Source of the DNA: Caryophanales bacterium UBA2289
GTDB lineage: Bacteria > Bacillota_I > Bacilli_A > Izemoplasmatales > Hujiaoplasmataceae
DNA length: 64,000 nt
Reading direction: 5' to 3'
NCBI GenBank assembly: GCA_002345505.1
Contig: DDWJ01000032.1
Span: 1 to 64,000, forward strand
Of this stretch, positions 1 through 6,555 are shown in pieces (positions within the stretch are counted from its first letter, which is position 1; the number at the start of each line of letters is the position of its first letter). The notes under the pieces are model-generated. The model made no database searches. It had not been told where the DNA came from and saw nothing but the letters and a program-made list of their open reading frames with translations. The translations under genes and the position numbers were made by a program.

Positions 1-84
1 TGTCCGTTTTATAGGGTATATTTTACAAAGAATCTCACCTTTTTTTATGGTTATTTAAAAATAACAAGATGTTTTCTTATTCCT

Positions 85-125
85 TAAAAAAACAAAAACC
101 CCAGACGAGATCAAGTCTCTACTGG
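85..125 (-). terminator. Probable rho-independent terminator, minus strand
   Basis: On the minus strand CCAGTAGAGA, a CTTGA loop and TCTCGTCTGG form a stem with a two-base internal mismatch, followed by GG and a T-rich tract (complement of 85-98). It points leftwards and could end transcripts from the minus-strand small genes at 479-1326. The long distance to the nearest stop codon makes the assignment to a particular gene uncertain. Confidence 0.5.
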
Positions 126-250
126 AGTAAATTGAAGTTAATATAGTCATACTTTCTCTTAGCAAGAGCAATTGTATCTAACCTATACTTTCAATATGGG
201 TTGTATGAACTATTTTGCTACAATTTTACTTTTCTCTTGACTTCTTATAG

Positions 251-322
251 TTAGTCACCCCTAGTAAATTTACGCACCCTTGTTACAATCTGCGCACCCT
301 TGCTCATTAAGTTACGCACCTC
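251..322. repeat. Short direct repeats of the AGGGTGCG type
   Basis: Read on the minus strand, the motif GGTGCGTAA / GGGTGCGCA / GGGTGCGTAA occurs three times (about 313-322, 291-302 and 271-282), with a weaker GGGGTGACTAA near 251-262. The spacing is about 20 bases. Multiple short direct repeats of this kind occur at the ends of some transposable elements such as the IS21 family. No transposase is present here, so a mobile-element remnant is only a guess. Confidence 0.3.
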
Positions 323-478
323 TAATATATATACATGATTATTAAATGTGGTATCATAACCTACAGATATAAACATTTCAATCCAGTATACATATGATAA
401 CCAAAGTGTCCGACCAATCATGTTCATTCCAATTAAGATTGTCCTCTGGATTTTTACTATTTAACCTATCTCGAGGAT

Positions 479-1099
479 TTATACCCATGGTTCATATGAC
501 AGGTTGTTAATCACTAATTCAGCTTTCAGCACGTCGGAGAAAAAGAAAATCATGTTTGAATCCACTTCGCTTACTTGGAAATCAACATCTTGATTATTGT
601 AGTTGATACTGGAAATATCCATCTCCTGTCCGCCATATACTTTTAAACAGATCAGATATTTCTCATTGCCCACCTTATATGCAATTGAATGAGCTTTATT
701 GTCTTGATAAATATTATCCTCGCCACTATATTTATAAATCTGATAATTTTCGAAAGGATAATCATATCCCGGCCATGGCATCACCAGAAAACCAATTTTC
801 TGAAAAACCATAGGTATATAATTCGTTGTTTCATTGTCGACATTGCTTTGGTATGCGAATATATATATTAGAGCGTCTTCTTCCTTTATTGTCTCAGTAT
901 ATTCCCAATCCAAATGTGAAGGGAATTTCTCGTCAAATATCAACAATCTAGGAAAAATAGAAATGATTACAAAAGCAAAAAAATAAACAAATATAATAAC
1001 GAGAAATCTTTGCCAAAATTTCGTCTTATATTTGACTTTTGTGTTTATTATCGCAAAAAAAATGAAAATTACAAATACCACACCAAAATATACTAACAT
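479..1099 (-). CDS. Hypothetical membrane protein, 206 aa
   Basis: I do not recognise this protein. It starts at an ATG preceded by GGAGGGAAAT; a TTG four codons further upstream is less likely because it overlaps that Shine-Dalgarno sequence. Two hydrophobic helices lie at the N-terminus (about residues 2-16 and 28-48), followed by an acidic, aromatic-rich domain of about 150 residues (for example PMVFQKIGFLVMPWPGYDYP) that probably lies outside the membrane. It could be a small lipid- or envelope-associated protein. The neighbours are small genes and decayed DNA, so the context says little about function. Confidence 0.6.
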   Translation of the reverse strand: MLVYFGVVFVIFIFFAIINTKVKYKTKFWQRFLVIIFVYFFAFVIISIFPRLLIFDEKFPSHLDWEYTETIKEEDALIYIFAYQSNVDNETTNYIPMVFQKIGFLVMPWPGYDYPFENYQIYKYSGEDNIYQDNKAHSIAYKVGNEKYLICLKVYGGQEMDISSINYNNQDVDFQVSEVDSNMIFFFSDVLKAELVINNLSYEPWV

Positions 1100-1152
1100 A
1101 TTTCCCTCCAAAAATTTGCTTAATTCAGCTTAAATCTATGACTCATGTAATT

Positions 1153-1326
1153 TTATTTATCATAAACATATTTAGCTATTCCATAACCACCAATAATTAT
1201 AAGAGAAAAGAATAGTAAATCAAATCTCTCATGAGTTGAATCTGAAGTAAGGTCAGAAATATAAAATAGTAATCCAAGTAAAAATGATAGTATTGAAAAT
1301 CCAAAATGCATTTGCTTTAGCTTCAT
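1153..1326 (-). CDS. Small membrane protein, 57 aa
   Basis: This short frame begins with ATG at 1326 behind a good AAGGAGAAACGTT ribosome binding site and ends with TAA. The product begins MKLKQMHFGFSILSFLLGLL and ends GGYGIAKYVYDK. It has two hydrophobic helices separated by a short polar loop (ISDLTSDSTHERFD), so both ends are on the same side of the membrane. I recognise no family. The strong ribosome binding site and hydrophobic hairpin design support a real gene. It lies 53 bases upstream of the 206-aa membrane protein in the same direction and may be co-transcribed with it. Confidence 0.6.
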   Translation of the reverse strand: MKLKQMHFGFSILSFLLGLLFYISDLTSDSTHERFDLLFFSLIIIGGYGIAKYVYDK

Positions 1327-1458
1327 AACGTTTCTCCTTATTATTTTATTTAATTATAACACAGGTAACTTAGGAAGTAAATTTTCCGTGAGAAGATTTC
1401 AATAATGCGTGGTGTTTCTTAAAAACGCAAAAGAAAATTGTTTTATGAAAAAATAAGA

Positions 1459-1659
1459 CTATCTGCCTTTATAATACAGGTAAGCCGCAGCAAGACTTTC
1501 AGACTCAATCTCATGATGAAGACGTAGAGGTTCTTCTAGCAACTTTTCTAGTTCCTTATCCTTTATTCCTAAAGTGTTGGCAATTATAGGCAAATTGACA
1601 AGTGATACAAAATCACTACAAATTTGTGTTAAAAATAAAGAAAAATCACTGAATTCGCA
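1459..1659 (-). pseudogene. C-terminal remnant of an unrecognised gene
   Basis: An open minus-strand frame of 66 codons without a usable start codon ends at TAG (1459-1461). Its translation looks protein-like: it contains SDFVSLVNLPIIANTLGIKD, an amphipathic ELEKLLEEPLRLHHEIE segment and the ending SLAAAYLYYKGR. An in-frame TAA at 1660-1662 precedes it. This is best read as the tail of a decayed gene, possibly the helical C-terminus of a regulator. The parent family cannot be named. Confidence 0.35.
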
Positions 1660-1705
1660 TTAAAATACCTACAAAAAGAAAAAAGTTTATCTCCACTTAT
1701 TCGCT

Positions 1706-1731
1706 AAGTGGCGCGCTTAAGCCACTTTTTG
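1706..1731 (+). terminator. Possible rho-independent terminator, plus strand
   Basis: AAGTGGC and GCCACTT (1706-1712 and 1721-1727) form a seven-pair stem followed by TTTTT. No plus-strand gene is apparent upstream, so this may belong to the decayed locus or be chance. Confidence 0.4.
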
Positions 1732-1771
1732 AAATAGAAATAAACTTGGTATAATTAAGATGTCTTGTCAT

Positions 1772-1862
1772 TACGGAGTTTTACTCTAAAATCGTTCGCG
1801 TTCGACGGAGTTTTACTCTATTTCCTACGGAGTTTTGCTTTTTTTCGGACGGAGCTTTGTTT
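1772..1862 (+). repeat. Four imperfect 15-bp direct repeats
   Basis: The unit [T/G]ACGGAGTTTTACTC is seen at 1772-1786 and 1804-1818, then in degraded form at 1826-1840 (TACGGAGTTTTGCTT) and 1848-1862 (GACGGAGCTTTGTTT). The start-to-start spacings are 32, 22 and 22 bases. A plus-strand frame of 88 codons runs through them but has no ribosome binding site, so I do not call it a gene. The function is unknown; decay of a tandem array or a protein-binding cluster are both possible. Confidence 0.55.
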
Positions 1863-2016
1863 TTTGAACATATATCAATTAGTAAATGTTAATAGAATAT
1901 GCCATAAATGCATAACCATCACTAATAATTATTATGAAACATGCTCTATTTTGATGAATCTATTACCGAGTAAAACCGCTAGTAGTTACTATGAAGCTAA
2001 CTATAGAAATTATCTA

Positions 2017-2481
2017 TTACTTATTTTGTAAGAAACTGCGTCTTAAAAAAACTAAATGAGTACAATACCCAACCAAGAACAGAAATAATATGGAAAAAAC
2101 ATAAAAGGAAAGTGGTCTTGCATCAATTCCATTTCCTCCTAATGTATATTTGAAAGAAAGGAAACTTGCTACTATAATTAGTAAATGTATTACTACTACC
2201 AAAGCAACCATTAGAGCGTTTGAAAGCGATCTTTTTTTTCTAATAATTCCAAATAGATGCAGCATACATATAATCTCGACAAACAGGAATAGAGTAAACA
2301 TATAGGTCGCTAATGCCCAAGTCGCTAAATAGTCACTCCAATCAAACAATTTGATTTCATTCAGAAAATACCATTGAGAAGATACTACTACTGGAATAAT
2401 GCATATTGCCATTGCTAGAATAGAAATAATTAATTCTATATAAACTACTCTTAATTGATTTTTACTATACATCTTATTCAT
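2017..2481 (-). CDS. Four-helix membrane protein downstream of phospholipase C
   Basis: The product is 154 aa if started at the ATG at 2481, which has GGGGGGGAGA directly upstream; a GTG five codons earlier overlaps that sequence. Four hydrophobic helices are visible (about residues 12-32, 46-68, 83-106 and 118-142), with basic ends and little soluble sequence. I recognise no family. The gene starts 18 bases after the phospholipase C stop codon on the same strand, so it is probably transcribed from the same peptide-controlled promoter. A role in export of, or protection from, the phospholipase is possible but is only a guess from position. Confidence 0.65.
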   Translation of the reverse strand: MNKMYSKNQLRVVYIELIISILAMAICIIPVVVSSQWYFLNEIKLFDWSDYLATWALATYMFTLFLFVEIICMLHLFGIIRKKRSLSNALMVALVVVIHLLIIVASFLSFKYTLGGNGIDARPLSFYVFSILFLFLVGYCTHLVFLRRSFLQNK

Positions 2482-2499
2482 GATTCTCCCCCCCACAAC

Positions 2500-4716
2500 T
2501 CATTCAACATGAAATGTTGTTGTACCATATGTGGTTGGATCATAATATCTCAAGAAAATATAAATGACATCTCCTTGCTCCAAGTACATATAATATGATG
2601 CATTTAATCCAATCCCATTATCATTATACCCTATTAAAATCATATTATCATCATTTATTGTAAGATATGTATTTAATGTACCCGATGTATAAAAGTGAAA
2701 GGTTCCATTCGACGGAGCAGTAAATTTGAGGGGCTTAATGTAACTGCTTGATATATAATAAGAATAATTACCATTTATATAAACATTGGATGCATTAGAC
2801 TGATTACTCTTATATATAATAAAGTTCACTCTTCCCTCTGAACTTGAGTTATACATTCTCATACGAACATAGTAAGTTCCTGAGGAAAAATATTTATATA
2901 TTTTTGCATTATAATTTTCTCCAGCATCATCATATGTTGAACCACTTCCTATTTCAATGAAATTGTCATCGTACAAATTAAAGTATGTGTCATATGAAGA
3001 CTTTGTTTCAATGCAGTAATTCCCAGAATTTGGTATGATTAACTTATAATATATGTATTGCCCTTTATGTATATATGATTCCTGTATATTATTTGTTTTC
3101 CAGTCAACCGTTACTGTTTTCAACAAATCAAAATACCATTGATCATAACTATAATTAGCATAACTCCATTGATATACGTTTGTTCCAACCTCAGGAGTAG
3201 TATCATTCACACTCAACACCTTAATAAAATCAGATGCTTCAGTGGTGATTTTATAATAACCGTAGTTGTGTGAAATAATCTCTGGTTTGTAATATTGAGC
3301 TGGTACAGTAGCATAATCATAAATCTGTAAATTAGCCCCATTAGACCCCGAACTGTTGACAATATCAAACCTTTTATTAGTGTTGTAAACCATATTAAAA
3401 GAAGTCGATCGATTAAGACCGCTAGCTCCATTTGGATAATAATATTCAGTCATCCAATATAATTGAGCATTATTAGCTTTTATGGTATCTAGCATAACAT
3501 TTGTGCCGTTGTAGAATGTTGATGAATCAGCAGTTAGGTACAATCCTGAAGCTCTATTTCTTATCATTACACCATCATAATCATATTGCCTATTGTCTGA
3601 CATATTATATGCAAACCTATAAAGAATACCTGCAACTACTTCCTTAATATATGGTAATGTATTTTGTGCAGCAATATATTTCTGGCTATCATTTGACTTT
3701 GCTTCATCATAATATTGATATGCGTTTGATACTATATCATCAATTAAATCTTCTAAATCAACATTTAAATAATAATCATAATCAATGTTTGTAGGAATAT
3801 CCATTTCAGATATCTGATCAATACTGTCTACATACTCTTCAAAATCTACGTGATCAGATACCATTGAACCACCATATATAGCTATTATCACCAAAGGGGC
3901 TAATCCTAATCCACAAGCCCATATTACAAGTCCTTCACTAAATCCATCTCCTACATGAACTGGGGTTCCCAAATCTTCAAGATAGTGCAAAGCTGCACCC
4001 AGCTCTCTTTGTGCTACCTTTTCGTTAAACATATATGTTTCAACTGCGTTATAATAATGTTCAAAAAACATCGATTTTGCAGTGTTTGATGAAAACACAT
4101 TTCCAAAATAGTTAGTTTCACGTTGATAATGATAAAAATGTGCTTCATTAATCATCTCAGTTTCATACATATCTGGATAATCTGAATAACACTGTGTTTC
4201 ATAAACTCCATTGTTATTTGTGTTAAAAAACCCAGGAAAAATTACTGAAACTTCATCTAAAGCATCTCTAGTTATTACTTGATGTGTTCCATTATTTGAA
4301 TAGTCTAGTGTTTGGTCAGATACCCATTTTACACTGATTGTGGTGAATACTTTATCAAAATCATCGAGTAAACTTGGAAAATGTAAAATAACACAGTCTC
4401 TCAATTCTGAAACTTCAAAATCACCTAATAGAATATCTTTTGGAATCAATTTGATTTTATGTAATGATACTGCATTAAAATATATAGATAAAAAATTGGA
4501 AGCTAGATATTTTACATCTTCTTCTTCAAAAATGTCGATATTAATATCTTCTAAATACTTAGTAAACTTGTCTACATTACTTAGATCAAATTCTGAATAT
4601 TCCTTCTTAGTATACTCAATCTCAGTTTTTGATAAAGCATTTACTTGATTTGAATTAAATGCAATGAAGTTAAGACATAATATTGCAGTTAGCAAACCAA
4701 TGAATATTTTTTTCAT
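2500..4716 (-). CDS. Secreted zinc-dependent phospholipase C with ricin and PPC-like domains
   Basis: The 738-residue protein has a Sec signal peptide (MKKIFIGLLTAILCLNFIAF, cleavage near residue 28). A zinc phospholipase C domain (about 130-375) begins at KW131 and holds the candidate metal ligands H145, H193/H196, H244 and D248 in ALHYLEDLGTPVHVG, H254, and an HxxxE pair at H289/E293. These match the pattern of Bacillus cereus PC-PLC and clostridial alpha-toxin. A strongly hydrophobic insert (about 262-282) separates H254 from H289. C-terminal to it are a ricin-type beta-trefoil (about 380-532) and two PPC-like beta-sandwich repeats (about 545-636 and 645-738), probably for binding glycans or surfaces. 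It likely cleaves extracellular phospholipids. The promoter carries the same 18-bp box as the peptide pheromone gene, so it is the likely target of the adjacent regulator. Confidence 0.85.
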   Translation of the reverse strand: MKKIFIGLLTAILCLNFIAFNSNQVNALSKTEIEYTKKEYSEFDLSNVDKFTKYLEDINIDIFEEEDVKYLASNFLSIYFNAVSLHKIKLIPKDILLGDFEVSELRDCVILHFPSLLDDFDKVFTTISVKWVSDQTLDYSNNGTHQVITRDALDEVSVIFPGFFNTNNNGVYETQCYSDYPDMYETEMINEAHFYHYQRETNYFGNVFSSNTAKSMFFEHYYNAVETYMFNEKVAQRELGAALHYLEDLGTPVHVGDGFSEGLVIWACGLGLAPLVIIAIYGGSMVSDHVDFEEYVDSIDQISEMDIPTNIDYDYYLNVDLEDLIDDIVSNAYQYYDEAKSNDSQKYIAAQNTLPYIKEVVAGILYRFAYNMSDNRQYDYDGVMIRNRASGLYLTADSSTFYNGTNVMLDTIKANNAQLYWMTEYYYPNGASGLNRSTSFNMVYNTNKRFDIVNSSGSNGANLQIYDYATVPAQYYKPEIISHNYGYYKITTEASDFIKVLSVNDTTPEVGTNVYQWSYANYSYDQWYFDLLKTVTVDWKTNNIQESYIHKGQYIYYKLIIPNSGNYCIETKSSYDTYFNLYDDNFIEIGSGSTYDDAGENYNAKIYKYFSSGTYYVRMRMYNSSSEGRVNFIIYKSNQSNASNVYINGNYSYYISSSYIKPLKFTAPSNGTFHFYTSGTLNTYLTINDDNMILIGYNDNGIGLNASYYMYLEQGDVIYIFLRYYDPTTYGTTTFHVE

Positions 4717-4744
4717 TTTCTTTCCCTCCTTATTAAATACTCTT

Positions 4745-4789
4745 AAAATATCATGTTTAAGAAGGAATTAACACGGCACATCTGTCATA
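4745..4789 (-). promoter_or_regulatory. Predicted regulator box and -10 of the phospholipase C promoter
   Basis: On the minus strand TATGACAGATGTGCCGTG occupies 4789-4772, and a -10-like TATTTT lies 21 bases further on (4750-4745), 28 bases before the phospholipase ATG. There is no good -35 hexamer, which fits activator-dependent transcription. The box differs by a single base from the one in front of the propeptide gene, where the spacing to the -10 is also 21 bases. It has a partial dyad, ACA-NN-TGT. It is the candidate binding site of the HTH/TPR regulator encoded next door. Confidence 0.7.
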
Positions 4790-4806
4790 CTTTTCATTTT
4801 TTCCTT

Positions 4807-5718
4807 TTATTTTATAGACTCAATGCATTTGGTTTTTATAAATTCATATGCATTTATATTTGTATCTTTCAATATGGTTGAAAAGAATTTATCTCTCCTA
4901 TCTTCAGCTTGATACATACTGATAATTATAGCTTTATATAACTCTTCTGAGAAAGAAATCTTATCTTCTGTTCGAAAATGGGCCAGGGCTTTGTAATAAT
5001 GGAAGTATTCCAAACAGTAGACAGAAAAACCATTGTTCGCATAATCAATGGCATATTGTGACATTCTGATCAAATCATTGTATTTTTTCATCTTGCCTAG
5101 ATTCTTGACAATCCAAAACAATACCTGGAGACTAAAGACGATATTTCCTCCGGACAGAACCTTGTTCTGTTCGAAAATATGGATGAGTTTGTCGAGAGTT
5201 TTTTCTCTATCGGGTTCACTATACTCCATCACCAAACCAAGCAGATATATCTCAAAGTCATGAAGAGCTTCGCATTTTATCAATTCATCATACTTCATAT
5301 GTTCCTTAAGTAAAGTGACCAGTTCGATTTTTGCATAGAATCCTCGATGGTAATCACACAATATCTTACCCATCTTAGCGAGAGTCTTGCTGTCATCATC
5401 AATCAGATTCTTGTCACTGATACGAGCGAAGAGTGTTTCCGCTTCTTTACTCTTTTTGTTGATAACCAGATTGAAATACTCTTGTACCAGTTTCTTGCCT
5501 TTTTGAATCTCTTCCATATATTGTTGGACCAGTCTTGAGTATGGAATCTTTAATTTATTTGCCAGTTTATCAATAATCTCAAGGGAAATCTCGGATTCGC
5601 CTTTTCTATACCTATAGTATTGTCTCTGTGAAACAACATCAAAAAGATACTCTTCTTGAGTCAGATTTCTTTCATATCTCAGGTTTTCCATATAATTGAT
5701 CAATTTCACATTATCCAT
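4807..5718 (-). CDS. RRNPP-type (PlcR-like) peptide-responsive transcriptional regulator
   Basis: The product has 303 residues. The N-terminus is an XRE-type helix-turn-helix (about residues 1-65: YERNLTQEEYLFDVVSQRQY, then YRYRKGESEISLEIIDKLANKL). It is followed by about 230 residues of all-helical, TPR-like repeats. This is the layout of the Rgg/NprR/PlcR/PrgX regulators, which bind an imported processed peptide in the TPR domain. The gene is divergent from a small secreted propeptide gene and next to a phospholipase C gene, which is the classic PlcR target in Bacillus cereus. The start has GGAGAATTTTT before the ATG. The conserved 18-bp box overlaps its own upstream region, so autoregulation is possible. 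The regulatory role is inferred from domains and context, not from close identity to a characterised protein. Confidence 0.75.
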   Translation of the reverse strand: MDNVKLINYMENLRYERNLTQEEYLFDVVSQRQYYRYRKGESEISLEIIDKLANKLKIPYSRLVQQYMEEIQKGKKLVQEYFNLVINKKSKEAETLFARISDKNLIDDDSKTLAKMGKILCDYHRGFYAKIELVTLLKEHMKYDELIKCEALHDFEIYLLGLVMEYSEPDREKTLDKLIHIFEQNKVLSGGNIVFSLQVLFWIVKNLGKMKKYNDLIRMSQYAIDYANNGFSVYCLEYFHYYKALAHFRTEDKISFSEELYKAIIISMYQAEDRRDKFFSTILKDTNINAYEFIKTKCIESIK

Positions 5719-5733
5719 AAAAATTCTCCAATA

Positions 5734-5778
5734 TATGACAAATGTGCCGTGGTGGAATATCGTCTCTTTTTCTAATAT
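5734..5778 (+). promoter_or_regulatory. Predicted regulator box and -10 of the propeptide promoter
   Basis: TATGACAAATGTGCCGTG lies at 5734-5751, and TAATAT, a plausible -10, lies 21 bases downstream at 5773-5778, 23 bases before the ATG at 5802. The expected -35 position reads TGGTGG, a poor match, as expected for an activated promoter. The same box and spacing occur in front of the phospholipase C gene. On the other strand the box lies 16 bases from the regulator start, so one bound protein could influence both divergent genes. Confidence 0.7.
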
Positions 5779-5801
5779 TGAAATTAGAAGGAGGGATACA
5801 T

Positions 5802-5948
5802 ATGAAAAAATTGTTATTGGTTCTTTTGATATTGGGACTTTTAATTCCGTTGTTTAATCATACACCTCAACACTCAATTGATACATCAAACCAGGTAATA
5901 AAACTTGATTATGACGATGATGATTTACCTGAATTCGTAAATTTCTAG
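5802..5948 (+). CDS. PapR-like secreted signalling propeptide, 48 aa
   Basis: The gene starts at the ATG behind AGAAGGAGGGATACAT; the longer frame from 5742 would begin inside the operator and has no ribosome binding site. The product is MKKLLLVLLILGLLIPLFNH followed by a polar pro-region and the acidic end DYDDDDLPEFVNF. A short Sec-type signal sequence, a total length of 48 residues and a C-terminal DLPEF motif all resemble B. cereus PapR, which is also 48 residues and ends in a processed LPFEF-type peptide. It lies divergent from the HTH/TPR regulator and shares its promoter box with the phospholipase C gene, as expected for a self-activating pheromone. The exact mature peptide cannot be read from sequence; the last five to eleven residues are the likely region. 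Confidence 0.75.
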   Translation: MKKLLLVLLILGLLIPLFNHTPQHSIDTSNQVIKLDYDDDDLPEFVNF

Positions 5949-5964
5949 ACAGGAGGTAAAGCAC

Positions 5965-6249
5965 GTGAAATTTCAAGAACTTGAAATCGAGCTCGGAGGA
6001 ATAAGGGGTACCATCACTCAATACACTCGTAATCCATATATCATCGGATATCTTGATTCATTGGAAAAATATGTCGGATTGCGAGATGCGGACATGACTA
6101 AAATATGCATATCAAAAATCTTGAACTGGTATTCAAATAACTATGATAGTATCCAATCAAGTGAATATGTTTTCAACAAAGAAGATCATAAGAATACGAG
6201 CCAGCTTCTCAAAGATATATATAATAATATTGGCACCATTCAAAAGTGA
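5965..6249 (+). CDS. 94-aa protein co-transcribed with the propeptide
   Basis: The frame starts with GTG behind a near-perfect AGGAGGTAAAGCAC site, 16 bases after the propeptide stop, so the two form one transcription unit. The product is soluble, charged and predicted mostly helical (it begins MKFQELEIELGGIRGTITQY and ends NTSQLLKDIYNNIGTIQK), with no signal peptide or membrane segment. I recognise no family. Its fixed position behind a quorum-sensing propeptide suggests an accessory role, such as modulating the regulator or processing the peptide, but nothing in the sequence proves that. Confidence 0.65.
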   Translation: MKFQELEIELGGIRGTITQYTRNPYIIGYLDSLEKYVGLRDADMTKICISKILNWYSNNYDSIQSSEYVFNKEDHKNTSQLLKDIYNNIGTIQK

Positions 6250-6392
6250 ATATTTCTATCGTATTATAACACTTAAATGCATTCAAATCAATATAAGTAA
6301 GTGAGTTCCCAGATAAGAGTAACTTATAAATCCAGTGAATTTCAAATCTCATAGCTTTCTCGATGTATGTTATTGTGAGTTTCATTCATGAA

Positions 6393-6418
6393 AAAACGGC
6401 TATTTTTAGCCGTTTTCT
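6393..6418 (+). terminator. Rho-independent terminator after the propeptide operon
   Basis: AAAACGGCTA, loop TTTT and TAGCCGTTTT form a perfect ten-pair hairpin with flanking A and T runs, so it can act in both directions. On the plus strand it would end the propeptide/94-aa transcript; on the minus strand it follows the tRNA-Leu gene. Confidence 0.75.
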
Positions 6419-6446
6419 CTATATGATAATCTTGCTATAATCATCG

Positions 6447-6532
6447 TGGTGCGGCTGATGAGAGTTGAACTCACACATCCTTACGGATACTACCCCCTCA
6501 AAGTAGCGCGTCTACCATTCCGCCACAGCCGC
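6447..6532 (-). tRNA. tRNA-Leu (anticodon GAG)
   Basis: The minus strand folds as a class II tRNA: acceptor GCGGCTG/CAGCCGC with discriminator A and an encoded CCA, an anticodon arm CTACT-TTGAGGG-GGTAG with GAG in the loop, a long variable arm with stem ATCC/GGAT, and a T arm with loop TTCAACT. The long variable arm and the GAG anticodon identify it as leucine tRNA reading CTY codons. Confidence 0.95.
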
Positions 6533-6555
6533 ATGTAAATGCCTAGTAAAAGGCA

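Larger units (their letters stand above)
1..478. other. Intergenic stretch without a convincing gene
   Basis: I see no open frame with a ribosome binding site in these 478 bases. The stretch holds a hairpin with a T tract on the minus strand (near 85-125) and three to four short direct repeats (near 251-322). Otherwise it is AT-rich DNA with stops in all frames. Confidence 0.5.

Noticed and set aside
1772..1862. A small CRISPR array
   Set aside because: The units are only 15 bases with gaps of 7 to 17 bases, they decay progressively, and there is no palindrome and no cas gene.
1765..2031. An 88-codon plus-strand open frame over the direct repeats
   Set aside because: It has no ribosome binding site, its sequence is dominated by the repeats, and its end overlaps the convergent membrane protein gene. 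It looks like chance.
5742..5801. N-terminal extension of the propeptide from an upstream ATG
   Set aside because: The upstream ATG lies inside the conserved box and has no ribosome binding site, while the ATG at 5802 has AGAAGGAGG and a proper signal peptide.
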